The notes: generated from the sequence alone by a model not told the origin. DNA of 18,087 nt from JBEKZQ01 sp049509675 (GCA_049509675.1 JBEKZQ010000056.1:1-18087); one strand, 5' to 3'; positions 1 to 9,454 are shown, numbered from the stretch's first letter. Made by a program: numbers and translations.

Positions 1-346
1 CGATCGGCTGCAAGCCGGTGCCGGCCAGGCGGAATGCCCGCATCACGGGCCGGCCGCCCAATTGCGCCAAGAAGGCCGGTGGCTGATCGCCGTGCAGTTG
101 GATCAGGTCCAGGCCAAGCCGATCGAAGTACTGACAGACTTCCGCCGCAGGCGTATCCACGAATAGCCCCACCTTGAGCACGCCCGGCGGCAATACGGCG
201 ATGATCTCCTCCGCCCGCTCAGGGGGAATGTGACGCGGACTGTTGGCGAAGAAGTTCAGCCCTACGGCGTCAGCCCCCGCCCGGACCACCATGCGGGCGT
301 CGTCCACGCCGGTTATGCCACAAATCTTGACGCGCAACATGCCCAT
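1..346 (-). CDS. trpF: Phosphoribosylanthranilate isomerase, N-terminal part (cut by window edge)
   Basis: TrpF isomerises N-(5'-phosphoribosyl)anthranilate to CdRP in tryptophan synthesis, in the cytoplasm. Reading leftward, the protein begins MLRVKICGIT, the family's first beta strand with the catalytic cysteine in KICG, followed by GLNFFANSPRHI, LKVGLFVDT, LIQLHGDQ and RAFRL, all standard TrpF landmarks in the right order. Only about 114 codons are present; the family is usually about 200-220 residues, so the second half, including the catalytic aspartate, lies outside the window. Two in-frame ATGs at 346 and 340 compete (ATG GGC ATG); KICGIT sits at the expected distance from either. The gene is divergent from the Wzz-like gene, with 93 bp between the starts. 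Identification is firm; start choice is less so. Confidence 0.93.
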   Translation of the reverse strand, partial: MGMLRVKICGITGVDDARMVVRAGADAVGLNFFANSPRHIPPERAEEIIAVLPPGVLKVGLFVDTPAAEVCQYFDRLGLDLIQLHGDQPPAFLAQLGGRPVMRAFRLAGTGLQPI

Positions 347-439
347 ATCTTTACCGAAAGACCGCTCAAGCTCCAGGCCCCCGCCGGTCGATGTCGAATC
401 AATGGGATGTTCTGCGCGAGGCAAGGAAAGGATTCCGCC

Positions 440-1720
440 ATGCCACTGATCCCCATCGGATCCGGTCACACAGTCCGCGCCGACTCTCCTTGGAGGCTTC
501 CCAAAGTCCTCTATGTGGTTATTATCGCAGTGACCGGCACGGGGGTGTACTGGGGGGCGAGCAGGACGATGCGCGGCGTCGAGTCGCCGCATGCCTGCGC
601 GGCGACCGCCCGGGTGCTTCTGCCCGGTACGACCGATAGCCCCGAGACAATCTGCCAACAGATCGCCGTGGGGGTGGATGCCAGGTTGCGGCAGAACTTG
701 CAGGTCCGAACCGACCCCGGCGGGCCGGGCGGACTGCAAACTTCGATCACATACACGGCCCAGACTTCCCGGGAAGCCGTGGGGATGGTGAATGGTTTGG
801 CCCAGTCGTACGCCAACGCCTGTTTGGCCCGATGGCGCGCGGGCGTGGAGCGGAGTTGTGCCGAGGCGCGGGAAGCGGCCCATCGTGCGCAGCAAGACCT
901 TGCCCGGGCCAAAACCGAGTTGCGGGAGTTTTCCGAGCGACAGCAACGAGAAGCACAACAGCTTGCCTCGAATCCTGCACCTCGCCCGGCAGCACGGGCC
1001 GCGCCTCCGCCGGTCGACAATCCGCAATGGCTCGAGTTGAACCGCCAACTGGCGCAACTCCAACAGCAGCGGGCCCAACTGATGCAGGGACGGGGGGCGC
1101 GGACCATCGCGCATCCCGACGTGCAAGAGGTCGACTTCCGCATCCAGGACGTCACGCAGCAGATTGCCAACACGGACCGGTGGATGCCGGCAACCGAGTC
1201 TCGGCCGGAAGCGGTGGCCCAATCGCCGGCTTTACCGCCCGCGGACGACGCAACGGCCCAAGAACTCCAGCGCGCAGTCGATCAATGCCAACGCAACGCC
1301 GCAGTAGCGGCCGGGGCGGAGCACCAGGCCCAATGCGCCTGCTCGCAGGTGCCCCGGGTGCAGGTGGAATTGGCCCCATTGGCCGCTGCGCCGCCCCCGC
1401 CCAATCGCTTATGGCTGGCGCTGGCAGCCCTGATGGCCGGTCTGACGACCGCGACAGGCATAGGAATGATCTCGACCGGCGCGGCGATGGAGTCGCCTAT
1501 CGCCAGTTTGGCCGAACTGCGCCGGACCCTGCCGATTACCATTGTCGGCGTTCTGCCCGAGGGCGATGCCACATGCCGGCCCGGCCGCCATAGCCCCCGT
1601 CGCCTCACGCGAGCGGTCCTGCTGGCCGCCGGAGCGGTGCTCCTGGTGTTGTGCTTTGCGACAATGCTGTGGGCCGCCGGAATTCATCCTTCATGCTTCT
1701 TGCCCCAAGTGCCGAATTGA
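440..1720 (+). CDS. Wzz/Wzc-type chain-length determinant membrane protein (polysaccharide co-polymerase-like)
   Basis: A 426-residue inner-membrane protein with the layout of a polysaccharide co-polymerase. It has a first membrane segment at about 22-40, a periplasmic part with glutamine/alanine-rich coiled coils at about 135-175 and 195-245, and a second membrane segment at about 322-347. HPDVQEVDFRIQDVTQQI (225-242) resembles the conserved 'HP-x-v' helix of Wzz proteins. After helix 2, SLAELRRTLPITIVGVLP (356-373) matches the stretch linking membrane domain and kinase in Wzc/BceF proteins. Such proteins set the length of exported polysaccharide together with a cytoplasmic CpsD-type kinase, and one is encoded two genes downstream. 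Oddity: a third hydrophobic segment (390-412) replaces a fused kinase. The ATG at 440 follows AAGGAAAGG (423-431) at 8 nt; the open frame reaches back to 230, but that would overlap trpF. Substrate unknown. Confidence 0.72.
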   Translation: MPLIPIGSGHTVRADSPWRLPKVLYVVIIAVTGTGVYWGASRTMRGVESPHACAATARVLLPGTTDSPETICQQIAVGVDARLRQNLQVRTDPGGPGGLQTSITYTAQTSREAVGMVNGLAQSYANACLARWRAGVERSCAEAREAAHRAQQDLARAKTELREFSERQQREAQQLASNPAPRPAARAAPPPVDNPQWLELNRQLAQLQQQRAQLMQGRGARTIAHPDVQEVDFRIQDVTQQIANTDRWMPATESRPEAVAQSPALPPADDATAQELQRAVDQCQRNAAVAAGAEHQAQCACSQVPRVQVELAPLAAAPPPPNRLWLALAALMAGLTTATGIGMISTGAAMESPIASLAELRRTLPITIVGVLPEGDATCRPGRHSPRRLTRAVLLAAGAVLLVLCFATMLWAAGIHPSCFLPQVPN

Positions 1721-1726
1721 TGGGCT

Positions 1727-3220
1727 ATGTACCAAACCTACTTCAACCTTCCGCAAAGGCCCTTTGCCGCCGTACCGCAAGTGGACCAGTACTTCCCGGC
1801 GGCTGCGATCGAGGCGGCCCGCGCCGTAACGGCCCGTTGTGTCCAACGGGGCGAGGGCGTGGCCGTGGTGGTGGGCCCTTCCGGAACCGGCAAGACCTTG
1901 CTGTGTCAGAGGTTGGCCCGGGACCTGGGGAGCCAGCTTCCCGTCGCATTGTTGAGTTGCGGTCGCACCGGCACGCGCCGCGCCTTGTTCCAGGCCATTC
2001 TGTACGAACTGAAACAACCGTACCGCGGCATGGACGAGGGGGAACTGCGTCTGGCCCTGGTCGAGCATCTGACCTCGTCCGAGCCCTGCCGGGACGGAAT
2101 TGTGTTGCTGGTCGACGATGCCCACACGCTCCCGTTGCGGTTGCTCGATGAGATTTGCAGCCTGACCAATCTTACGCGCAACGGAGAGCCGGAGATCCGC
2201 CTCGTGCTCTCCGGCGGCCGGATGCTGGAAGAACACTTGACCAGCCCGAAGCTGGACTCGTTCGCCCAGCGGATTGTCGCCCGCTGCTACCTGGAGCCGC
2301 TGAAGCGGGCGGAGACCGAGGAGTATATCCACGCGCGGATCGCGGCGGCCGGCGGCGACGGCCCAAGGCTTTTTCCAGGCGAGGCCTGTCAAAGCGTCTA
2401 CAAGGCGACCGACGGCGTGCCGCGACTGGTAAACCAGGTGTGCGACCATGCGCTGCTGTTGGCCTTTGCCGCCGGACGACGGCAGATCCAAGCGGCGGAC
2501 GTGGAGGAGGCCTGGGCCGACCTGCAGCAGTTGCCCAGCCCGTGGGACGCCCAGCGCCGCAAGCCGGCCTGCAGCGTGATCGAATTCGGTGGTTTGGACG
2601 ACGAAGACGCCGGCCGGGGCGAGCAAGAGGGCGGTTCCCTCGGGGTCGCCGCCTGTTCAGCGGGAGAAGCAGGACCGGCTGCCGAGGCGAGCGAAACGCC
2701 CACCTTGCTCAAGGTCGCCGACGCGCCGCCGTCGCTGCGCGCCTCGTCGGAAGCCGTGCCGCCGGATGCGCAAGACCTGGAGCCGGTGGAACGGCTGCGG
2801 CACATCCAACAGATGTTGGCCGAGGTGGATGAAGAGTTCCGGCCCGAAGGATCGATCGCGCCGGAAGTCGAGTTGGTGTTCGATGACTATCCGTTCAAGG
2901 AGCAGTTCGAACAGGAAGAGGTGGTTCGCGACCGCTACGCGCGGCCGGCCCCGGCCGCGGCGGCTGGAGCGGCCGAAAGCGACTTGGTGCCCGAATTGGC
3001 ACCGTCCCCCGCTTGTGGTTTCGCCGCCGCCGAGACGGCCGATCGCCAGACCGTGCCGATACTTCGCAGCAACTTGATCGGCGAGACGGAACCCGAGGAC
3101 CGGGACCTGGTGGAGGTCGAGAACAACTATGACGATGCCCCGCCTTGGCCGAGCCGGCCCGTTGCTCCCGTGCGCCGCAGCGAATTCGGCCGCTTGTTCG
3201 CCAAGCTCCGCCGGAAATGA
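1727..3220 (+). CDS. ExeA/GspA-like AAA ATPase with long acidic C-terminal tail
   Basis: A 497-residue cytoplasmic P-loop ATPase. Residues 1-270 form the ExeA/GspA (MSHA MshM-like) AAA module: FNLPQRPFAAVPQVDQYFP near the start is the family's 'F-x-L-x-PF-x-x-xPD-x-x-F/Y' entry motif. Walker A is GPSGTGKT (50-57), Walker B VLLVDDAH (126-133), followed by LVLSGG (159-164), LDSFAQRIVARCYLEPL and GVPRLVNQVCDHALLLA (sensor-2-like helix). Residues about 271-497 are alanine/glutamate/proline-rich and probably disordered, with no domain I recognise. The family remodels envelope assemblies such as type II secretion and is also frequent in exosortase-linked exopolysaccharide loci. The gene starts 6 nt after the stop of the Wzz-like gene without a clear Shine-Dalgarno sequence, suggesting translational coupling. 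A role in polysaccharide export is inferred from context. Confidence 0.85.
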   Translation: MYQTYFNLPQRPFAAVPQVDQYFPAAAIEAARAVTARCVQRGEGVAVVVGPSGTGKTLLCQRLARDLGSQLPVALLSCGRTGTRRALFQAILYELKQPYRGMDEGELRLALVEHLTSSEPCRDGIVLLVDDAHTLPLRLLDEICSLTNLTRNGEPEIRLVLSGGRMLEEHLTSPKLDSFAQRIVARCYLEPLKRAETEEYIHARIAAAGGDGPRLFPGEACQSVYKATDGVPRLVNQVCDHALLLAFAAGRRQIQAADVEEAWADLQQLPSPWDAQRRKPACSVIEFGGLDDEDAGRGEQEGGSLGVAACSAGEAGPAAEASETPTLLKVADAPPSLRASSEAVPPDAQDLEPVERLRHIQQMLAEVDEEFRPEGSIAPEVELVFDDYPFKEQFEQEEVVRDRYARPAPAAAAGAAESDLVPELAPSPACGFAAAETADRQTVPILRSNLIGETEPEDRDLVEVENNYDDAPPWPSRPVAPVRRSEFGRLFAKLRRK

Positions 3221-3231
3221 GAATATATTGC

Positions 3232-3287
3232 AGCAGGCACACGCCGTGTGCCGCCCGCTAGCCACGGCACACGGCGTGTGGGCTGCT
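3232..3287. repeat. Nested palindromic repeat (16-bp perfect arms)
   Basis: Left arm 3238-3253 (CACACGCCGTGTGCCG) is the exact reverse complement of right arm 3265-3280, around an 11-nt loop. AGCAG (3232-3236) and CTGCT (3283-3287) extend the stem after a small internal loop. Each arm also contains the smaller palindrome CACACG-C-CGTGTG, so the element is a palindrome of palindromes. It fills the gap between the ExeA-like and CpsD-like genes and could attenuate transcription or protect an mRNA end. There is no T-run, so a classical terminator is not supported. It looks like a dispersed planctomycete intergenic repeat. Confidence 0.8.
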
Positions 3288-3342
3288 ACATTGGAGCCCC
3301 ACCACTTGGCTTTGGCAAAGTTGGCGCCGGAGACCGGAAACC

Positions 3343-4152
3343 ATGGGCCGAATGCTCGAAGCACTGCAAAGAATCGAAGCCCGCACGCAGTCGCCCTGTC
3401 CTGCGCCGCACATTCTTCTGCGGCCGGCGGCGGAAACGGCGACCGCGCCCGCGGCAAAGGCGATCGGCAGGGCGGAACCCTCCGGGGCGCCTGCCCTCCA
3501 TGCGCCAGGCGAACTGACCACGCGGTCCCAACAGGAGGCGACGCAGCGCGTCCCCTCCTCTCGCCCGCGCGACGATGAACTTTATCAGCACTTGGCCGGG
3601 AACATCCTTTCGCAATTGCCCGCCGACCGGCCGGCCGTACTAATGTTCACCAGTGCTTTGGACCGCTCGGGCAAGACGACGACGCTCGCGCGGTTGGCGG
3701 AGGTCATGAGCGGTCGTGCCGGGGGCGAGGTGTTGGCGGTGGACGCGAATTTCCGTTGGCCGGATCTGGGCGGCCGCCTGCGCGCCGCGGCCGGTCCCAG
3801 TATCATCGATGTGCTGACCGGCGCCGTGCCCTGGTCGGATGCGGTGCAAGAGACCGCCACGCCGGGTCTGAAACTCCTGCCTGGCGGGCGGTTTTTGCCG
3901 TCGGATTGCGGCCCGCCGGCCTGGCTCGATTTGGGCACGCTCTTGGACGAGATCCACGCTCGTTACCGGCTGGTGTTGATCGATGCGCCGTCGTTAATCC
4001 ATCCCGAAGTCGCCCCGCTGGGCCCCTATTGCGACGGCCTGTACCTGGTCGTTCGACTGCACCAGTGCAGCCGCCGGGCGTTGCGTGAAGCGGCCCGCGC
4101 GATACACCAGTCCCAAGGCCGGCTGCTGGGCTCGATCGTGCTGGGCTCGTGA
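3343..4152 (+). CDS. CpsD/CapB/Wzc-like P-loop ATPase (tyrosine-kinase family, no Tyr tail)
   Basis: A 269-residue protein of the BY-kinase/MinD-like fold. A short N-terminal helix (MGRMLEALQRIEA) and a disordered Ala/Pro-rich stretch (about 17-75) precede the nucleotide-binding domain. Walker A is SALDRSGKTTT (104-114), Walker A' VLAVDANFRWPDLG (130-143) and Walker B LVLIDAP (210-216), all in family order. In capsule and exopolysaccharide systems these kinases pair with a Wzz-like membrane protein and cycle between phosphorylated and free states; that partner would be the gene at 440. The protein ends at LGSIVLGS, soon after the last core strand, and lacks the C-terminal tyrosine cluster that BY-kinases autophosphorylate, so it may act as an ATPase switch rather than a kinase. 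GGAGA (3329-3333) lies upstream of the ATG. Family firm, kinase activity doubtful. Confidence 0.82.
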   Translation: MGRMLEALQRIEARTQSPCPAPHILLRPAAETATAPAAKAIGRAEPSGAPALHAPGELTTRSQQEATQRVPSSRPRDDELYQHLAGNILSQLPADRPAVLMFTSALDRSGKTTTLARLAEVMSGRAGGEVLAVDANFRWPDLGGRLRAAAGPSIIDVLTGAVPWSDAVQETATPGLKLLPGGRFLPSDCGPPAWLDLGTLLDEIHARYRLVLIDAPSLIHPEVAPLGPYCDGLYLVVRLHQCSRRALREAARAIHQSQGRLLGSIVLGS

Positions 4153-4154
4153 CG

Positions 4155-5132
4155 TCAATTGCCGCCGGGCACCAGGAATGTGTACCAGGCCAGGCGGGCC
4201 TGCAACTCCGCGGCCGCTTCATAGCGCAACCAATCGTGCGTCCGGCCCACTTCGCAACTGACGCCCACGACTTCCAGTTTCTCGCTCGGCCCACAGGGTC
4301 CCGCAAAACCCAGCGCCTGCGGTCCGCCCCGGCCGTACATCCACGGATAGAACCGCAACACGCCATCGCAACCGTTCTGGGTCACCAGGACGCGATCGAC
4401 GAGCGCAAGGGCCAGGCCGTCGCGATGCCCGGGCATGAGCCAGTCGGCATCTTCGGCGGCCGCGATCAACACCGCGCGCATCGGCCGCAGCGGCAATGCG
4501 GTCGGCTCGGCCAGCAGCGCCGCAGGCAGCGTGCGGCCCGCGATCGGTCCGCCCGCCAACAGTTCCAGGCTGCCGGTGACGATGCGGGCGCCGAAGCTGT
4601 AGCCGACCAGGCTTACCGGTCCGCCGGGCTTGCCGCCGCGCAGCAAGCGGGCCAGGTAGTAACTTTCCGTGTCGCTGTAGGCGGCCTTCACCTGGGCGTC
4701 CTGCCGGGCACGGCCCGGAATGCGGTCGCTGGGCCACGACCAAATAACGTAGCGGAAGGGCCGCCCAGCGGACTGCCCCTTCAACACGCTGTAGAATGAG
4801 GTGCCATCGTCGGCCGCCGCCTGGGCGTCGTCGCGATTGCCGTGGACGAAGATCGTGGTGGGCAGGGCCGGATCGGCGCCGGCACGGAACGCGGCCTCAT
4901 CCGACGCCATCCATTGGCAGCCCTCCAAGCGCCAATAGCGGATCTGCGCCAGTCCGGCTTCCAGATCGCCGCAACGCGGGGCGCAGCGCGTGCTCACCAG
5001 CCAGACCGGTGCGGCGTCCTGGCCCGCCGCCGCGGCAAGCCGGCCGAAGGCCGGCAGGACCAACGCCGCCGTCATCAAGACCGCTCCCAACAGACTTCCA
5101 CGACGCCATTGCCCACACCGATTCGTTTCCAT
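4155..5132 (-). CDS. Secreted alpha/beta hydrolase (DUF900-like)
   Basis: A 325-residue protein with an N-terminal signal sequence: a positively charged start, then a hydrophobic run at about 13-37 ending in an Ala-rich cleavage region, so export is likely. The core shows TTIFVHGNRDD (92-102, oxyanion strand HG), FRYVIWSWPSD (126-136) and the nucleophile elbow GYSFG (177-181, Ser179). Candidate partners are Asp228/Asp230 (AAAEDADW) and His299 (GRTHDW). Strand order and the 'HGN...YSFGAR' pattern resemble the DUF900 group of alpha/beta hydrolases; the substrate is unknown. Seven cysteines in the mature part suit disulphides outside the cytoplasm. Its stop lies 2 nt from the stop of the convergent CpsD-like gene, leaving no room for an intergenic terminator. 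An AAGGA-like Shine-Dalgarno sequence precedes the ATG at 5132. Confidence 0.75.
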   Translation of the reverse strand: METNRCGQWRRGSLLGAVLMTAALVLPAFGRLAAAAGQDAAPVWLVSTRCAPRCGDLEAGLAQIRYWRLEGCQWMASDEAAFRAGADPALPTTIFVHGNRDDAQAAADDGTSFYSVLKGQSAGRPFRYVIWSWPSDRIPGRARQDAQVKAAYSDTESYYLARLLRGGKPGGPVSLVGYSFGARIVTGSLELLAGGPIAGRTLPAALLAEPTALPLRPMRAVLIAAAEDADWLMPGHRDGLALALVDRVLVTQNGCDGVLRFYPWMYGRGGPQALGFAGPCGPSEKLEVVGVSCEVGRTHDWLRYEAAAELQARLAWYTFLVPGGN

Positions 5133-5261
5133 GATCGCACCAATCCTTTCTGCTGGTACTTGTTATCTGATCGTCAATCGTTACCCAAGTTTACCCTCTG
5201 TTTCTTGTGCATGTTGCAAAAAAACAAAGATCCACGTGGCAGAAAACAGGACCCGTCGCGT

Positions 5262-5289
5262 TTGCACATCAACAATCGTGATGTAGAGT
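5262..5289 (+). promoter_or_regulatory. Possible promoter of the small lipoprotein gene
   Basis: TTGCAC (5262-5267) and TAGAGT (5284-5289) are separated by 16 nt, 58 nt before the lipoprotein ATG. The -10 matches the consensus at only four of six positions, so this is a weak call by inspection. Confidence 0.25.
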
Positions 5290-5346
5290 TCTCATGGCTG
5301 AACGAGCTTGCACGCAACGAGAACGATTCCGAGGGAGATCCGATTT

Positions 5347-5577
5347 ATGAAGAAGCTGTTGGTTCTAACGGCTCTGCTGATTATAACCGTGGGCACGACG
5401 GGTTGCACATGTTGCAACTGCCTGTGCCGCGGCGCCCCGGCCCCCTACGCGCCGGCCTGTGCCGCGCCGCCTTGCGCTGCGCAGTGCGCGCCGTGCAATC
5501 CGTGCGACGGTTGCGCCGCGCCGGCCGTCGTGATGCCCGGCCCCGAACCGTACGCCGCTCCGGTCCCTGCCTCGTAA
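5347..5577 (+). CDS. Small cysteine-rich lipoprotein
   Basis: A 76-residue protein: MKKLLVLTALLIITVGTTG followed by Cys20, a type II signal peptide with a lipobox-like VGTTGC. The mature part holds ten further cysteines (22, 23, 25, 27, 38, 43, 47, 50, 53, 56) and many Ala/Pro, with CxC, CC and CxxC spacings, ending in a Pro/Ala-rich tail. I know no specific function; metal binding or disulphide cross-linking at the envelope would fit the cysteines. The ATG at 5347 is chosen because it begins the signal peptide and follows GGGAGA (5333-5338); the frame is open further upstream from 5308. It is divergent from the hydrolase gene, with 214 bp between the starts. Confidence 0.7.
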   Translation: MKKLLVLTALLIITVGTTGCTCCNCLCRGAPAPYAPACAAPPCAAQCAPCNPCDGCAAPAVVMPGPEPYAAPVPAS

Positions 5578-5704
5578 GGCAGACGCCGGGGATGGCCGCG
5601 ACCCAAACTCACCCCTTCCCCCCGACTCCCGGTGAGGTGACGTCCATCGCGGGCCGGCCGTGCCGATCCTGAGCGCGGCCGGCCCCGATGCGACGCTTTT
5701 TTCG

Positions 5705-5800
5705 GGTGCCAGTGCTGGCTTGTCCAGCAGTGCCGCAGGGCGCCACTGGCTCTGCCAGTGCTTCCGCATCGGACAAGAACACTGGCAAAGCCAGTGCCAC
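5705..5800. repeat. Triple-hairpin intergenic repeat, related to the copy inside rlmKL
   Basis: Three successive hairpins: TGCTGG/CCAGCA (5713-5718 with 5724-5729, loop CTTGT), CACTGGC/GCCAGTG (5744-5750 with 5754-5760, loop TCT) and the same 7-bp stem again (5780-5786 with 5790-5796, loop AAA). The first hairpin with its GGGTGCC lead is nearly identical to 7115-7147 within rlmKL. The block lies just upstream of the rlmKL promoter. Confidence 0.8.
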
Positions 5801-5804
5801 CCAG

Positions 5805-5835
5805 CCGACAGGCCATCGCCGCCGCCGCGTATAAT
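5805..5835 (+). promoter_or_regulatory. Candidate rlmKL promoter
   Basis: A perfect TATAAT lies at 5830-5835, 29 nt before the rlmKL ATG. The best -35 is CCGACA (5805-5810) at a long 19-nt spacing, so only the -10 is convincing. No Shine-Dalgarno sequence is evident before the ATG. Confidence 0.45.
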
Positions 5836-5864
5836 AAGGCAACAGTCCAGGCCGCGTCTGTCGC

Positions 5865-8129
<2,265 letters not shown>

Positions 8130-8177
8130 ACGAATCACGAAAACCCAAGAGGACGAAAGCCCGAAGGGGGAGGGTTA

Positions 8178-8205
8178 TTGACACCAGCGGTGGGGCTACT
8201 ATACT
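8178..8205 (+). promoter_or_regulatory. Sigma-70-type promoter of the HAF/PEP-CTERM gene
   Basis: A perfect -35 TTGACA (8178-8183), 16-nt spacer and -10 TATACT (8200-8205, five of six). Transcription would start near 8212, leaving a leader of about 58 nt. It is the best promoter match seen in the window. Confidence 0.75.
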
Positions 8206-8213
8206 ATAAGGGA

Positions 8214-8238
8214 AACCCGCATCTGAATTCCGCGGGTT
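8214..8238 (+). promoter_or_regulatory. Leader hairpin before the HAF/PEP-CTERM gene
   Basis: AACCCGC (8214-8220) pairs perfectly with GCGGGTT (8232-8238) around an 11-nt loop, right at the predicted 5' end of the mRNA. A 5' stem like this could stabilise the transcript. It also buries the alternative TTG start at 8237. Confidence 0.45.
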
Positions 8239-8269
8239 GAAACGCCGGGGATTCAAGGCGACACTCTCC

Positions 8270-9454
8270 ATGAGAAGAACACTTTTGCCGCTGATAGTCT
8301 GGTTTCTGTCGTCGCTTGTTGCGGCAGGTGCGTTGAGCCAAGTTCAATACACCGTGACCGACCTAGGCGATCTTCCCAACGGGTATTCCCCGCAACCCAC
8401 AGCCATCAACAACAACGGCCAAGTGGCGGGAGACTTTTGGCTTCCTCCTGTTAACCAATATGACAGCTACCACCAACACGCCTTTCTTTACAGTGGCGGA
8501 GCGATGCAAGACCTCGGCACACTCGGCGGGTCCGACAGCGTTGCCGAGGGGATAAACAACAACGGCGAGGTGGTTGGGTGGTCGTACGCAGCGATTGCAG
8601 GCCAAAGCGCGTTTATTTATAGCGGTGGTACGATGCAGAGCGTCAACGGCCTAAATACTACGCCGGGATGGAGCCTGTATTTGGCGACCGCAATAACCGA
8701 CAACGGTGAAGTCGTGGGAAGCGGGTATAACCCCAGTGGCCGACCAAGTGCCTTCCTTTACAGCGGCGGCACCGTGCAGGACCTCGGGACGCTTGGGGGT
8801 TCGAGTAGCGCCTTGGGCATGAACAGTACCGGCATGGCTGTTGGGTGGTCCGCCACGGGCGCTTATACCGGCTCTTTGCAACTCAATGGAAGGCACGCCG
8901 TCGTTTACAGCGGTGGCAGCGTGCATGACCTTGGCTCACTCCTCACGCACGATCAGAATTGGGGCGGCGACGAGACCTTTGGCACGGCCATAAACGACAG
9001 TGGCCAAGTTGTTGGATACGCCGACGCACGCGCGCCCGAGGCGTTCCTGTACAGTTCGGGCACGATGCAGGACCTTGGCACGCTCGGCGGGGCGACCAGT
9101 CAGGCAGATGGCATTAACAACCTCGACCAGGTGGTTGGGAGCGCGTACAACAGCGTTGGAGTCTCCGACGCCTTCCTATGGGAGCCCGGCAGCGGCATGG
9201 TGGACCTGAACAGCCTCATCCCGCAGCCCTCCGAGTGGACCTTGACAACTGCAACTGCGATCAACGACAACGGATTGATCGTCGGCACTGGCTTAGGTCC
9301 AAGCGGAGTTGGAGCGGCACTCCTCCTCACTCCAATATCCAGCCCCGAACCCTCCACCTTCGCCCTCCTCGGTGTCGGCGGCATCGCTCTGATCGCGTAC
9401 GCTTGGCGACGGAAACGGCGGGCGGCGAAGCTCAGATGCCGTCTGGTCGCGTAG
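8270..9454 (+). CDS. HAF-repeat protein with PEP-CTERM sorting signal
   Basis: A 394-residue exported protein. The signal peptide is MRRTLLPLIVWFLSSLVAAGA. The body repeats the HAF unit, such as HAFLYSGGAMQDLGTLGG followed by A-x-GINNNGEVVGWS: a '(S/H)AFLYSGGTMQDLGTLGG' strand pair then a 'AINDNGQVVG' strand, about six to seven times, suggesting a beta-propeller-like fold. The C-terminus is PEPSTFALLGVGGIALIAYAWRRKRR: the PEP motif, a membrane helix and an Arg/Lys cluster, recognised and cleaved by an exosortase. The protein is therefore probably processed at the membrane and released to the surface or matrix; its binding function is unknown. ATG 8270 fits the signal peptide; TTG at 8237 would add 11 residues. 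Base composition looks less GC-rich than neighbours. The stop codon (9452-9454) lies inside a REP hairpin. Confidence 0.9.
   Translation: MRRTLLPLIVWFLSSLVAAGALSQVQYTVTDLGDLPNGYSPQPTAINNNGQVAGDFWLPPVNQYDSYHQHAFLYSGGAMQDLGTLGGSDSVAEGINNNGEVVGWSYAAIAGQSAFIYSGGTMQSVNGLNTTPGWSLYLATAITDNGEVVGSGYNPSGRPSAFLYSGGTVQDLGTLGGSSSALGMNSTGMAVGWSATGAYTGSLQLNGRHAVVYSGGSVHDLGSLLTHDQNWGGDETFGTAINDSGQVVGYADARAPEAFLYSSGTMQDLGTLGGATSQADGINNLDQVVGSAYNSVGVSDAFLWEPGSGMVDLNSLIPQPSEWTLTTATAINDNGLIVGTGLGPSGVGAALLLTPISSPEPSTFALLGVGGIALIAYAWRRKRRAAKLRCRLVA

Noticed and set aside
230..439. Extended N-terminus of the Wzz-like protein
   Set aside because: It would overlap trpF on the other strand, has no membrane or family features, and ATG 440 has a good Shine-Dalgarno sequence.
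5608..5636. CTCACC/GGTGAG inverted repeat as terminator of the small lipoprotein gene
   Set aside because: Only 6 bp with a 17-nt loop and no T-run; too weak to call.
8237..8269. TTG start for the PEP-CTERM protein
   Set aside because: It lies in the leader hairpin and would put a basic extension before a complete signal peptide beginning at ATG 8270.
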